Shown here: in pieces, positions 38,598-52,140 of the stretch
Layout: the number at the start of each line of letters is the position of its first letter
How positions within the stretch are numbered: the first letter of the stretch is position 1
Assembly: GCA_013399115.1 (NCBI GenBank)
Contig: VXAA01000920.1
Coordinates: forward strand, 558,323-622,322
Source of the DNA: Anseranas semipalmata
Lineage: Eukaryota; Chordata; Aves; Anseriformes; Anseranatidae
DNA: 64,000 nucleotides
Direction: 5' to 3'
The notes under the pieces: model-generated
Told to the model about the DNA's origin: nothing
The model's database searches: none
The model's input: the letters and a program-made list of their open reading frames with translations, nothing else
Position numbers and translations under genes: made by a program

Positions 38598-41500
38598 GCT
38601 TTGCTGGAGCTCCAGCCCAGCACCTCACAGCCCTGCTCCCCTTCAGCAGCCCCTGAGCCACAGCAGAGACAAAATACATCCTGCCCGGTGGCTCAGCAGG
38701 CATAGCCTGAGGGATGGGGGGAAGAAGGATGCAGTGTGAGCTTGCCATAGCTAAACACCCTAAAACTAAGGAAAGAGAGGGGAGATGAGAAGTATAAATG
38801 TGAGTTGGGTGGATAAACACAAGAAGAAAATAGCATATGATACATCTCAGTGCTATTCAGGGTTCAAGGCCTATGTTGTGTGCTGTATTTCCATAATGTT
38901 CCTAGACGGCTTACACTGTTACTGTTACTAGTAATAATAACAGAGAGGGCCAAGTGAATGAAACAAGTTCATTTAAACATAGAGCAATGGAATAGTACAG
39001 TTAATGGTAAGATTATTAGTATTTCAGGATTTTTCTTGCCTTGAAAGCGGAGCCTTAACAAATCTGCATGAAGCTTTGGAAATCCCACTGTGGGCAGCAA
39101 CAGGGGCGGTGGACTCAATACTGCTTCATGTTCCCTCTGCCTCTGTGAGAGTACTGCATGGATCCATGCAAGGAGTGGGAGATAGTCACTGCCCCATTAC
39201 TATATTTAGAGACCTCCCCGAATAGTCAGGGATTTGTGGGTGACTGCTGGTGAACATGGCAAGTCTGCTCTGTTTTCAGATCATAAGCTCATAAAACTAT
39301 AGTTCAAGAGCACCGAGATGACTTCTACTTTATTGATCTATTTTTTAGATCTGTTTTATTAGCACTATTTATTAGATTTATGAGTGCTATTTGATTAGAA
39401 CCTTTGGACCATGTCATGCAGAGCTTTATTTTATCAAGCAGAGAGACTATGAGGTATACCAAGGAACACAGGTGATAGATAGAAAAAGATTTCTCATTAA
39501 TATTTTTGTTTTCCCTTTGTGAGGGTTCTCCCTGTTTTGGAAGGGATAATCAGAGAGGGAATTTTCAGTAGTTTGGGGTACAGAATGCATTATAAATTTC
39601 AAGCAGTTTTTCACAAATTTTCTGAAAGTGTGACACCCCACCACAACCCTGCTTTTTGGTTCTTCTTTTTGTGTCTCAGAAGACTTCCTGTGCACCTCCT
39701 TTTGTCCCTGTGCTCCCTCTGAGCTGGCAGAAGCTCTGCTCCTCTGGCTCAGGAAAGGAAGAACAGGCTGTCATCACTGGATGCAAGCATAAGCATTCAT
39801 TTCCTCACCCAGAGAAGTACCACGCTGCTGCCAACTAACTCTAAATTTTCCAGTATTTTGCGGTCTCTTTTGAATCTTTTCACGACCTCCTTTGAATCTC
39901 TTCAGGACTCCCCACCAATTGTGACCACAGTTGGAGAGAAGCTGATGTAGCGTAGCAGTAAGAAGCGAAGGTACACAGATAGGAGTGGGAACAATGTGCA
40001 CAACTTGGCAGAACAGTGCGAGCTCAGAGGGACAGGTGGCAGCACAAGTGAAAGGGCTCACATGTGCCAGCAGCCCCCCATGAAGAGTATCCGGGTACAG
40101 AGGGCAGTGCCAGGCACTGCCACAGCCTGATTTGCAGAACAGCTCCAAGAAATAGCCTGACCAACTGCAGAGGAAAAGTTATACTTCCACAGGGCAATAA
40201 GGATGTGCAGAGCAAGGCTGTAAAGAGATCAGATACATCAGGAGACTAACACCTGAAAAACTGCATTAGAACAGCTTCTCACTAGACCAGAAAGCTGTAC
40301 ATGTGACTTCCTCATCAGCCTTTATTCTGAGTGGTTTCATTCCTTTGTCTTCTACCTCTAACACAATACTAACCTAGGGTTTTCATTACCAATAAATGAA
40401 AATAAAATATTAAACAATTACTGCCTTTTTTCTTGTGGAAAAACTTCTACAATATCATAATAATTTATTATTGGCAGGTAGTTGTCACAAGACCTATTAA
40501 AACAGGACAGTGTGTGAGCTGAAAATAAGCTATTTATTCAAGGTTTTCTGTTTGCAGTGAGTTCTTTCACAACCCATTATACAGTTGTGTTTCTGCCCCT
40601 GGTTTAGATTTTTATAGGGAACAGCGTGGGCTCAATGGCAAATAAAACAATGATTGCTTTGGTACACTCCCATGTAAATAGTTCTTCTGTCAGGAGGCCG
40701 TTGCTAAAACTTGACAGTCTTTATCATATAAAAGTACACATATGGAAACAAAGACAAATATCTAAGCCAAGGAAAGGTAACCTCTCGCACCCAATGTTTT
40801 TCCTAACTCACAAATTGTTACTAGAGAAAGAGTGGGAAGGGACAGTCTCAAACGACTGGAACTGGCTTTTGAACAGATGCGTTTCATAAACTGAAAGAAA
40901 TTGTGCAACATTTATCCTAGTGTTGAACTAAGGGCTCTGATCCAACAAGCACAGGACTCCATTCAGCAGGTATAGAGGGACTGCTGGTTATGCATGTCAT
41001 CTTTTTACCATAAAAAAATATGTATTCTGAATTATTAGGTAAGAGAGAACTTTTAGAGGTTCTTAGAAGAGGCATACCTGAAGTTTCAGAATAATTGCCA
41101 AGACACTTTCTAATGTATGGCCCTGAAACTGAAGGCATAGCAAGGAAATTCTCCTAAGTTGGCATGCTTTCTGCTTGTTTTCCCTGCCTTGTAACTGATG
41201 TACTGTTCTCTTACTGGTGGCACTGTGCCATTCCCTCCTCAGCTTCTGACATGTTCTCGCATCTTGAACCTAGTCTGGATATTTGGTCCCTGTTTTCTTA
41301 ATGCTGTGGGGACTGTTAAAGGAAAAACAAACTCTCTAATTAGGAGATTTTCCAGCTGGAGAAAGCATAGTTCCAAAATTATATATTACAAGAAGGGAGA
41401 ACTTCCCCAAATGTCAGTGACTACAGTAATAGGTCATGCGTTATACAAGTATTGTACTTTAAGTTTTTAAAAGGTGCCATTAGAAATTTGAAGCTTTTAG

Positions 41501-41600
41501 TGCTGACAGTGTAACGTGCAGAATGCTTTGTAATCATTGCAAGGAAAAGCAATACAGTGTCATTTTATGTTTTTCATCTTTAAATCATCAACCTATTTTC
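38598..41600. other. non-coding DNA
   Basis: No supportable gene. Open frames reach 124 codons (39774-40148, -) without recognisable features. Confidence 0.5.
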
Positions 41601-41604
41601 ACTG

Positions 41605-41715
41605 GGGCTAAGGGTTGTTATCTCCATTTATTATGTGAAGAACTGTGATGAAGAGAGGCTAGGTGCCTTCCTGAAGGGCACAGAGCAGTTGGTGATGAAG
41701 TCAGGATGACTGGCA
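41605..41715 (-). mobile_element. ancient MIR-type SINE relic
   Basis: The plus strand reads GGGTTGTTATCTCCATTTAT, then GAAGAACTGTGATGAAGAGA, then GGCTAGGTGCCTTCCTGAAG, then GGCACAGAGCAGTTGGTGAT. It follows the reverse complement of the MIR core and 3' part (TTATCTCCATTTTACAGATG, GAAACTGAGGCACAGAGAGG, TTAAGTGACTTGCCCAAGGT, CACACAGC.AGT) almost without gaps. The element therefore lies on the minus strand. It shares this module with the repeat at 23995-24150. Confidence 0.6.
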
Positions 41716-44674
41716 ACTGGATACTTATAATGCTGTGCTTCCTATAGTGCATATTCATTGCCAGTGACCAGTTCTCGTTCTTGCCCAGAGACTACTGTGT
41801 TTCAGGAGGCATTCTGCAAAGAAAAAGATTTGATACCATGAAACATTGCTCGCTTTTCTGCATATGCTGAGTAAAAATGCAGGTGTGTATAAGAGATGGA
41901 CAAGTAGAGATACATAGATTTAAATGAACAGTGTCACTGAAAATTTATTTGCTTGCTGAAGTATTGTCTGACCCTCTTTTGTGAGATTAATGTAGATTAC
42001 CACATCTGAAGTCACTATTTTCTTCTTATTTATTTTGAATTCTCACCAGTGGCCTAGAACAGGATCCTCAGCCCCTGTGAGCTGGTTGCCAGATCGTTGC
42101 AACCTATGTGTCAAATCAACTGAGCCAGCAGCTTGCCAGCAGAAGTCTAAGTGGTGACACTTTCAATGGGAAAGGGCTCCTCTGGTGAGGCAGCAGGGCA
42201 CACCTGTGACTATTCTGTGGCCATGACAAAGGACTCTGCACAAGCACTAGGAATATGGTTGCTGGGATTCTCGTGAACACCAATACTGAAACCCACATCC
42301 ATCAGGAGCAAGAGGTCTTTAGCAACTAGTATCTACAGTGGCACAGCACAGCTAAAGCAAGAAGGGATTATTCAGGCAGCTGTGGGCTACAGCACAGGGA
42401 AACATCTCTGAGTTGCCAGAATAATAACGTAGCTGCCAAAAGGACCTACCATTTCCATACTTTCCTCTGCAGCTGAAGCTAGACTGCCCTCAGCTGAAGG
42501 TAATACGTTTCTAGGTTGGTATGTATGGGCCACAGGAACTGGCAGGGAGGAGGAGAAGACCAGGAAATATGACCAGAGACAGGGCAGAGGGTAAACGGCA
42601 AATTGAGATGTTGGAGAACCTGGTACAACGAGGAAGGAAGTGCCCTGATAGGAGATGAAGCAGAAGGTGAAAAATGGAAGAAGAAATATGGTATTCTAAC
42701 AGCCTGCTACTGCCAGGGGAGTGGTTCTTCTTCCCATACCTTAGCTCCTGGTAGGATTTCTTCCCCCTTTCTACCTGCTTTGGCACTTGGCACTGTCTTG
42801 GTGAGGCAGTTCACTAAACCATAGGAGGCAGTTCAGCTCACAAATCCCCCAGCTAAGTCTGTTTTCTGGCTGGACCACCAGGCTCAGATGGGGCAAGATG
42901 ACTTAATGAGAGCTGGGAGTCAGGGCAGAGGCAGTAGCCATCTTCCTGAGCATTCAGATTGACTCAGTCCCCTCCTGAAGCTTCACTCCAAGCAAAGCCA
43001 TCCTCAGACAGAAGCAGGCATGTCTGCTGTAAATGCACATTGGCTTTGTACTGAATTCCCATCCAAGCTGAGGGAGAAAGGGTAAGTGCTTGCTGGTCTG
43101 AAGTGCAAGAGAAGCTCTTACGGAGGCAATATTGCATTTAATGGATCTTTCTTTATCAAATCTCATGATTCAGAGGGTCTGAATCATTCAATTTGTTTGA
43201 TGCTGCCATTGCTGTGACTAAAATGTGCCTAAAGAAAATGCAGTCACAGATTCTGAGATTTTATTTAATCCTTTCAATCAGATCATGCTTGAGCACAAAG
43301 TTATTTAACAAAAGAAAGCTGTTTAGTGAAAAGTCCTATTGCTACATTATATGTGAATACATTCCTCATGTGCTGTTATTACAAGATTCTCTTCAGGTTC
43401 TGCCCTCACAAACATTTATTTTAATCTCATCCTTTGAGCATGAACCAGCTTTTGTAAATATAGGCCAACGCTTTACAGCAGAATGACACACACAGGCATG
43501 TTCCAGCTGATATTAGTTTATAAACACTTCTAGCATTGCAAGAATTCACACATCCAAATCACACAAAATAATAATAATAATAATAATCTGAATGAAATGT
43601 ATCTTTAAGTGCTCAGTCCTTTAGATACTGTTAATATGCTGAATTCAGAAGAGGGCTACAAAAACAGTTTGTTCTCAAGAAAAATCTCTCTTACAGAGAG
43701 ACCGGTAAGCAAAATGGATTGAACCTCCCTAAGCAAAATGTCAGAAGGGATCTTGCCGTGATACATGAGTAACTGTATGGGGAAGAGATTTCTGACAGAC
43801 TGTCCTTTATGCCTGCAATGGCAAAGCATGGTAGCTGTTAAGTGAAAGCTAGAGAATATCACTCCCTCCTGCTGCCACAGAATCCCAGCAGCTCCCACAG
43901 GCATTAATTTGTGGGGTGCATTTGCAGGAATCCCCCTGGTACCATACCCAGAGTACCAAAGGGTGGCTGCAGACAGGGAAGGAAAACATCAGGAACACCT
44001 GGTTCATGCAGTGCTACCAATGGCCCCTAAAGCCTGGATGCTCCCAGCCGTGGAGCTGGGCCCACCCACATCTCCAGGAAACCATGGCATGGATGTCCTC
44101 ACACATTTTCAAACCATACTTGACAAAAATGATGTACTCCTATACTTCACAATATGTGATTGTTCCTGTCACCCTGATCCTCTGGTCTCATAACTCTAAC
44201 TCTCATCCCGCCCTTGTCTTCCCTTACGCTTCCCTATGGTATTACCTTCCTCTGACCTATGCCTCTGGGAGAGGGGTGTCTGTGCATATCTGTGTATGAG
44301 ACTGGTAGCATTTTACGGGAGGTGGGAGAGGAGCTGCAGTGCTAAAACACAAGTCTTCCCTCCACTGGTGACAGGAAACCAGGATAACAGAAGTTTGGGG
44401 GTTGTTTACTTGTTTTCTTGTGAAGGGCTCCTTACAGGGTGGCAAGTCAGGGCCCTCTGTCATAGGCTGACTATCTGCTTGTGACTGTAATAGCAAAGAA
44501 GGGAAAAGACTCTATCTCACAAGAGGAAGTAGAGGGTTTAAGGAGGAGAAAAGGAAGTTATCTAAAAGATGGGGAAACTAGAAAGGGGAGGGACTAGACA
44601 AGAGCTGAGAATTTCAAGGTGAAGAGAGGCATTGTTGCTAAAAGCAGTAACACCTACTGGAGATACTCTCGTAT
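41716..44674. other. non-coding DNA
   Basis: No supportable gene. A 127-codon plus frame (43916-44299) overlaps a 94-codon one in another frame, and neither is recognised. The only simple repeat is the AAT run at 43567-43587. Confidence 0.5.
43567..43587. repeat. (AAT)7 microsatellite
   Basis: Seven perfect AAT units. Confidence 0.9.
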
Positions 44675-44930
44675 GGCTTACTAGATGAGGGGAGAGCAGT
44701 GAACAGTGTCTACCTTGACTTCAGTAAGGTTCAGCACTGCTTCCCATAAGATCCTAGTACCAAAGGTGATGAAGTATGGGCTGGAAGAGCAGACCATGAA
44801 GTGGATTGAAAAATGGCTGAACAGCCAGGCCCAGAGTGTTGATCGGTGGCATGAAGTACGGCTGGAAGTAAGTAACTCGCAATGTATCCTAGGGGTCAAT
44901 ACTGGGTCCAATCATCTCTTCATTTAAAAG
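44675..44930 (+). mobile_element. CR1 LINE, internal reverse-transcriptase fragment
   Basis: The sequence reads GTCTACCTTGACTTCAGTAA, then CTGGAAGAGCAGACCATGAA, then GTGGATTGAAAAATGGCTGA and GGGGTCAATACTGGGTCCA. It encodes, across frame breaks, the CR1 RT motifs VYLDFSK, GLEEQTMKWIEKWLNSQAQS and, degraded, the GVPQGSVLGP block. A small deletion after DFSK drops the AFD..SH spacing into another frame, and the PQGS core has decayed. The copy is therefore a dead fragment of ORF2 only; neither the endonuclease nor the 3' tail is attached. Confidence 0.88.
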
Positions 44931-45759
44931 ATACTTTTTAACTCAGGGCCATGGATCCTAATTCACTACAATACACCATAACAGACATCTTTACTATTGA
45001 TCACTTTGTCAATATGTAATATGAACATATTACAAAATATATTTTGTAAATACTACTAAAAGTCTCCCACAATTTTCCAAGGAAGAGAAGAAATTTGACA
45101 AGTTTTCTTAAAAATATCTATCAGTCTAGCTGAACTGTCTGTACCATATTCCATTAATAATATCCATCATAAAGTGATTTCCTACTCAGCTCAACAGTGT
45201 TATCATTGTGGTTTAATGCATACTGCAACAAGATAGACATTTGCAATTTATTTCCATTTTAACAAGAAAGCCTGAATCAAGGACTGTACCGCTTCCACTG
45301 TTTCCTCAGTATTGCATATTGCTCACTCGTCTTATCAGAAAACAAGAAGCACTTGAGCTGATATTGTGAAGTGCCTCATATAAGACAGAGCATTTTTAAA
45401 ACGCTCTCTTTCATGTGCTTCTCAGCAGTACTTCATATGCAAAGAGCAAGAGCTGACCCTCGGCACTATTGTTGCAGGAAGGAAAGGATGTTCTCTCCTT
45501 TAGAGGCTTTAAGTTCTCACTGCAGATGTGATCATCTTCTTCTGGTACCTTTGCACATCAACTAGCATAACAGAAGGACATTTTGAGAAAAACACCTTCA
45601 GCAGTGATACAACATAATCATATTTTAAAGTGTGTGAGGTAGCCCTGACAGAGTTAACATTCACTTACACATTAGTTCATCCCCCTGGGAGTCTACAGGG
45701 AATTGGAGCTGTAAGAGTTTCTGTTGATTGCAAGCACATTTTATTTTCTCCTCAACACT

Positions 45760-45795
45760 AAAAAATAAAAAATAATAATTAAAAAAAAAAAAAAA
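45760..45795. repeat. A-rich tract
   Basis: A5TA5TAATAATT followed by A15. It is a simple tract. Confidence 0.75.
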
Positions 45796-46804
45796 GTAGC
45801 ATCCTACCAGTAGAACCTTCATGTTGTAAATCCATCCATGAGGGATGGATGCCTGATTCAGAGAAGTAACCTGATTAATGCAAACTATAAGACTGCAATT
45901 TTCTTCCAAGGTCTGTTTTTGAGCTAGAATTTAAAGCAGGAGATGTTTCTGTAACTCTGTCACTCCTCAGCTAAGGCACTTGCTTTTTTCTTCTTTCCTC
46001 TGTTAAGGGCTGGTACCAGCTCAATGCTGTGGAGACACTGTGGCCATTACCCTGGGACCTGCAGACAGCCAGTGCCCAGCTTGACCATCAGCCAGACCAG
46101 AAGGGCTGACAGGGTTGTCTGACATCCAGGGAGCCCAGCTAAAACCCCTGTGCCTATACTGCCAATTCAGATGTACGAGCTAGGTACTACAACAGCTAGT
46201 GTTTGGACAGCCGGTCCCCGCAGTGAATCTGGAACCCACAGTTCGCTCTTCAGGTCCCCAGTGAAATATATGGGGAGCATTAGAGATCAGAGATCCAGAA
46301 GTCCCCCTTCTGTGTAGTGAAAGATGTAGAGGTAGGCAATTGGGAATGACAGGTACTGGTGTCCCTCTGAACTCACACCCTTTACAATTTTGAAACTTGC
46401 ACTTTAAAACTGGAGCAGGTATGTTTTCTTTGTTTGTTTTTGACCTATCAGATGTGATAAATCAATATTTTTAACTCATTACCCAGCAGTATGATTTCCC
46501 TAGGGAAGGCTTTTAACATCGCTTCCAGCCAAGAAAAAAAGTGAACTTTTGAACCAGGGCTTCAAACTATTCAGAGTACTGACAACAAAACTACACATTC
46601 ATAGAGCTCGGTGAAGCCTACTACAGACTAGTTTTGTTGCAGTGACCCATCTAGAGCAGTCACAAAGCCTCGCATGGAGTTTCTGTGGTCTCTTTAGCAC
46701 CAATAATAACTGCAAAATTCTGTGTGCTACCACTACTGAAGGCTCAATAATATCAAAAATCTTTGAAGCTTTAGAAAGCTTAAAGCCTCTGCTTTGGCCA
46801 GCAA

Positions 46805-46821
46805 TTTTTTTTTTTTTTTTT
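46805..46821. repeat. poly(T) tract, 17 T
   Basis: An uninterrupted T run. It would be a poly(A) tail of a minus-strand retrocopy only if a gene body lay at higher coordinates, and none was recognised. Confidence 0.8.
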
Positions 46822-49800
46822 ATTGCTGTTAACAAGTCAGAATTAAAGGTAGAGTTCTGGGGCACCGCTGCCAGGGAAGACAAGAACTCCACACTGTTCT
46901 CTAGCATGGACCTAACATCCACACATACCTTGAAAATTTAACAGGTTGAGTGGGTGCATTGTTATAGGAAGCCTTAGTTCTTTCTCTCTGTTTTCTTGGT
47001 TTATTTAAAACCAAGAATTTCAACTTGTGGGCATGGCCTTCATGTAAAGCCAACAAAAACTCTCTAACAATAGCGTGATACAACAGAGCAAACTTCATGA
47101 CCTCTTCCTATTACAAAAATACAACCGAAAAATTGAATGGAGTCCCTGACACATGGACAGAAAACAAATTAATGACAGTCATTAATTCCTGGAGAAACAG
47201 CCAAATGTGGAAAAAGCTTACCTGAACATGTAATGAGCTGCTTAATGAACCAGAACATAGACTGATTTGTTCTGTGAGAAAAGGGATTTTAGTCCCAGAT
47301 TTGGGCATCTCATTAGAGCTCCAGGTAAAATATCAATGGCAACCTCAGTCAAATCTAGCATTAATTTTCCTTCCCTGCCACAAATAAACTTTTCTTCTTG
47401 TATACCTGATTCTCTGCCAATGAGTAAAAGGCAGGAAAAGCTGAGAAAATATAATCTCTTTACCTTGAGTCCCAAACCAAATCCCCAATTCCTTCTGCCC
47501 TCCATGTCAAGCAAACTTTTTGATGTTTCATGTAATGAACATGAAATCAAATACAAAGTTTCACTTTCTTGGCTCCAGGCAAACAAACATACCACCTCTT
47601 TCCTCAAAGTGCAGTAACACTTTCTTGCTTTCCTGCTTTTCAAAACAGAGATACTGAAGGCAGGAGTATGCCTACAATCCAGACCAAAAACAGAAATTTC
47701 CTTGACATCAGAGAAAATGCCCTAGTCATCAGTCTTGTCACTCACATTTTCTCTTCTCTCCTTTTCTTCTCTAAGAAATCTTACTCTTAGGAACCCAATA
47801 ACAGAGAAGTGACAGGGTTAGGTGTCCATGTTCCCAGAGCGGTTTTGGTATCCAATTCTTCCCTCACAGAAGATTCAGTCTGGGCTTGCAGGTAGGTACC
47901 TGAATCTGTTAGCAAGACTAGGCATACCAGTACCTCTAACTTCAGCATTTCCTATAGTTACTTCAAGTATTTTTCCTTTGCTCTCCTCCATTTCCTATGC
48001 TCATTCCAAATTTCAATTGGAAATACCTAAATCTCTATTTTTTTTGTATACCAATTATAGGCTTCTAATCTAGCGGTGTTGTTGCCAGTCCAGGGTCCAA
48101 GCAAGGGACAGAGATGCTGGAAATGCTACCATTGCACGAAGCCACATTTATGAATCTCTGCAAACCTGTTTTGTGCTTTGAAATGGGTATTTGCTAGGTA
48201 GTGTTATCTACATGCTTGTACAGGAATGCTTATGTAGTTAAGAATAAAAACAAATGTTTCATAGGGTAAAACACAGGAGCTGAAATGTTTTCTCAACAGG
48301 TCTCCTTAAAACAGTTTACTCTTGCAAACAAAGAAATGGGAATCTAATTCTATTACTTTGTGGCTGGAGCCACTGACAAGATATCACTGACAAGACAGAA
48401 ATGGCACTCAGTGTGGATGTAAAATCATTCTGCTGTGAAATCAGAAGGAAAATATTTCTCATACCTGTCTGTTCTCAAACTACATGGGATGAACACTACA
48501 GAGAAAATGAAGAGTCCAGCCCTCAAGGATGAGAAATGAGCTTCAGAGCAACAGATCATTTTAGAGGAGCACACATTTCATAGTATGTTAAATTTTTACA
48601 ATTCACCTTCAAAGTCCCTTTTGTTAACCTGGGATAACAAACTGCAGGATCTGCATTGGTCCAAAGTCCATGTCTTTCTCCATTTGTTTGAGGTTTATTT
48701 GGCTTCATGACCTACAGTATGAACAAAAACTCATCACAATTCCTGCAGCTTTTAATCAAGAAATACTTAAAATTATAATGCTTTTCTGTGCATGAAGGCA
48801 TGAAGAACTTCTAAGTTAAACTTGAATCTGTAACACCTCAGTCTTTTTTGTTTTCCAAAATTATAAAACAGAGTTGTGACTACTTGCCAAAAAATGCAGC
48901 AATCCCACCATTCAGGTGCTTGTTGTCCACAACCCTGACTTCCAAAAGAGAAGTCCCACCTCTGTGCAGGAGGTAAATGCCACGATAAGCATAACAGGTG
49001 TTACACTAGTCCAGACTTCATGCCACACTCTTGAGATATAGACTTATAATAAGTTACTTAATTGGATACTTAAAAAAGAAAGAGGTAGAATTTTTATATG
49101 GTCCCAGAAATTGCTCATATTTAAGACAGAAATCCTTTCAGATTGGTTTCCTTAAACTGCACAGCTACTCTTAATAACAGATGCTCAAGTCTGAACTCAG
49201 CTGTAACTAATGGCTCTAGTACCTGCTTTAATAAGTGTGGGAAAAGAGCTAGAAAATCATGAGTTTGCATGAAAATAGAAGTGACTGAGTGAATTAGAAG
49301 CAGAAAGCAAGAAATGCTTCAGAACTAATAGACTGGCCTTGTTTATGCAGACAAGTTAACTTGCTTTCAAATTCCTCAAAGTATCTTTAACCATGAGGTT
49401 ATCCTGCTTCTCGGTGGAGCTCACGTTGCTTCTCTTTTGTGTACAAAACATGGCTCATTCTGCAGAATTGCTGACTGTGTGGAGAAGCTTAAGATCAAGA
49501 ACCTGTGTGTTGTTTATGTGAAGACAGCAAGCAAGTCTGCAAGAGGCATGGCACATCCATTCAGACAGAACCTATCTTGGCATCTCATCTGTGCTTTCTT
49601 GTACAAAGAAACTTCAAGAAAAAGAACACTTTTGAGTGATATCCACACCCATAAACAGATGTAAAAGTGGAAAGCCAATACAGCAGTTGGCCATGATAAA
49701 GTCTCAAGAGAGATTTTGTAAACCACAATTGGCCAGGATTGTCCCAGCCACATAGTTTGTCTCCCATGAAAACTTTGACCTCTGATTTCTTTCTTGGAGC

Positions 49801-52118
49801 ATCCAGCTGTTTTTTCTCCATGTCTCTCCCTTGGGCATTCAATGGAATAGAATTGTTTACTAGTGTTTCAGCCATTCCAAGTATAATATGAGAGTGACAA
49901 AAAATGTAATGTTATTTCAGATTTACAAGCTTCAACAACTGGCATGGTCAGTGGCATGTGATTAAAATAAAGATAATATAAAAACAGATACTAAAATTCT
50001 CCTAGAAAGGGAGACCTCACAATTTGTTGGAGATTTTCAGAGAAGGTTCCTTTATAGAAGAGCATCCATTTTACATTTCATATTTTGATCAAGTAATCAC
50101 TTTTCAAACGGTCTCAAATTTGTTGGAGTTCCATCCAAGACAACTGCAGACATATATCAAAGCAGAAGCCGTGATTCTCTGTGAATAAATATCACTTAGT
50201 AGCAAAACAATGTAGCATTTATCATCTTTATTTCTATAAAAAAAAAAAAAGACATCTAGCTTGTTAGTTCAGCACCTCATGTTCTAATAATAACAATACT
50301 TAACACTTTACTGATTTTATGATGCACTCAAAATCATGAAACTGACACAAAATATTTAGTAAAGAGTTCTTGGACAATAGATAAATCCTACCTAAGAAGA
50401 TTCCCGGAAGAGTCCTTCTGACCCATAATTTTATTATTATCTCAAGGAATCATGCATAGTCAATCAAGCTGATGAGTTTTACTGTATGTCATTTTCTGTC
50501 TCCAAAGCCTGTGCTCATACATGAATTACACATTAAGAACAGTGTGAATATGAGTTTAAAAGTTCTTTCTAAGGACTATTATTCATAGTGGAAGTAAGTA
50601 TAAAATCAAGAGCATATAGTTGGGATTTTTTTTTCTGAAAACTGTATTATTTTGCATACTTCCAAAGCTGTTAATTCGTCTTCTGGTGACAAGTATTCAG
50701 AGCAAAAGTATAACAGGTAAGCAAGGGAAGAAGTAGGTCTACATTGTTGTCTAGCAGTCTTTTAACAACAGAAAACTACTGTATTTTTGAAGGATACTTC
50801 CAAGTTGTGTGTATGACTCACATGCACAGGAGCTCACAGTATCAATAGTGGCATTGTATTTTAGAAGCTATAAGTAAATCATTCTGAAGGAAAACAAAAT
50901 AATAAGATTTCTGCCAACCAGTTCTTGGAAAATAAACCACATGTGTATAACTTGTGAAACAAGGAGGCAGAGTTTCCGTTAAATCAGCTCATCTGAAACA
51001 TCTATAATTTTTGTTTGGCTCTCAACAAGTATGTGAGTCTATAGAGAGGCTACAGACGAACCAAGTGGCCACTGGGAGGTTAGGGTCATCCTGCTGAAGC
51101 TCTATTTTAGGTGAACAGCTAGCCAAAAACATCATGTATAAATGTTTCGTGGTATTCTTGGATGCTGGAAGTAAGATGGACCTAAAACACAATAAACTGT
51201 CCCACAAGGATGAGTTTTAATCACATTAACATGTTTGGTAACTCAGCCATGCTTTGAGTCTACTTTGGGCCTGCTGGAATTATGAATATGAACAACAATA
51301 AAAGGAACAGCAGCTACATTGCACTTGTGATCTATATCTGCCCAGAACAAGAAAAAATCCTCTCCTAATGTTACCAGTGGAATACTCTGGCACATCTCTC
51401 CTCAATCCTCCCTCCTCCAGCATTTCAAACGGAGTTTATCGGTATAGTTACTACTCAATGCAGTGACACTGAAGTGTTTTCTAGACAACAAAGAACTTTC
51501 AAAATGCAGAATCTCAACAAATATTGGGAATATTGCTAGAATAAATCTTTAAATCTGGTAAATTTCTACCTTTGCCCTAGGCAGCCTTTATTTAACGTGC
51601 AAATCCAAAGGAAACAATAACAAGAAAAAAGAGAGAAATACAACATTTTATGATACTGTCCAGGGTGTTACACAACGTGGCTTGCTATAATATAACAAAT
51701 TGTTTGGGATGTTAACAGGGATGTTTTCTTCGTCTGTGCATCTTTGCAAAATGTTATTATGACAAACTCATTAGCTTTCAAAGCTTATTCATCAGGAGAG
51801 CTTTTGTTATCTGATGGCTACGTAAACAGGAGGGAAAATATCAAGCAGCCCAAGCTATTGTATGTCACCAGGCAATGTCTTACTGCCACCTTGTGTTGAG
51901 CAAAAAATATGAATAGCTCATATTTCATAGACTTAAAAAAAAAAAAAATAGATGCTCAGAAAATAAACAAGAAGGAAAACCTTCAGAAAGGTATGTATGA
52001 CTATGTGAATACATACATATCATTGTAAAAATGGGTTTTGAGATCATAAAAAGAGGAAAATGCTTAATTTTTGTTTCAAAATTGTCTTCACAAACATGTG
52101 GCAGATGTCCACTAATGA

Positions 52119-52140
52119 TTAACAGCCTTTTGGCTGTTAA
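52119..52140. other. perfect 9 bp stem with TTTT loop
   Basis: TTAACAGCC, TTTT, GGCTGTTAA forms a perfect 9 bp stem with a four-base loop. The stem is too short for a microRNA precursor and has no known match. Confidence 0.4.

Noticed and set aside
38314..38820. Plus (141-codon) and minus (123-codon) frames over the CpG cluster
   Set aside because: High G+C lowers stop frequency in every frame here, and the products are low-complexity Ala/Gly/Pro/Ser-rich strings.
46010..46330. GC-richer block suspected of being an LTR
   Set aside because: No TG...CA boundaries with a target-site duplication, no polyadenylation signal arrangement and no primer-binding site could be found.
47242..47643. 133-codon minus frame
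   Set aside because: It is overlapped by a 116-codon plus frame, has no recognisable motif and no expression context.
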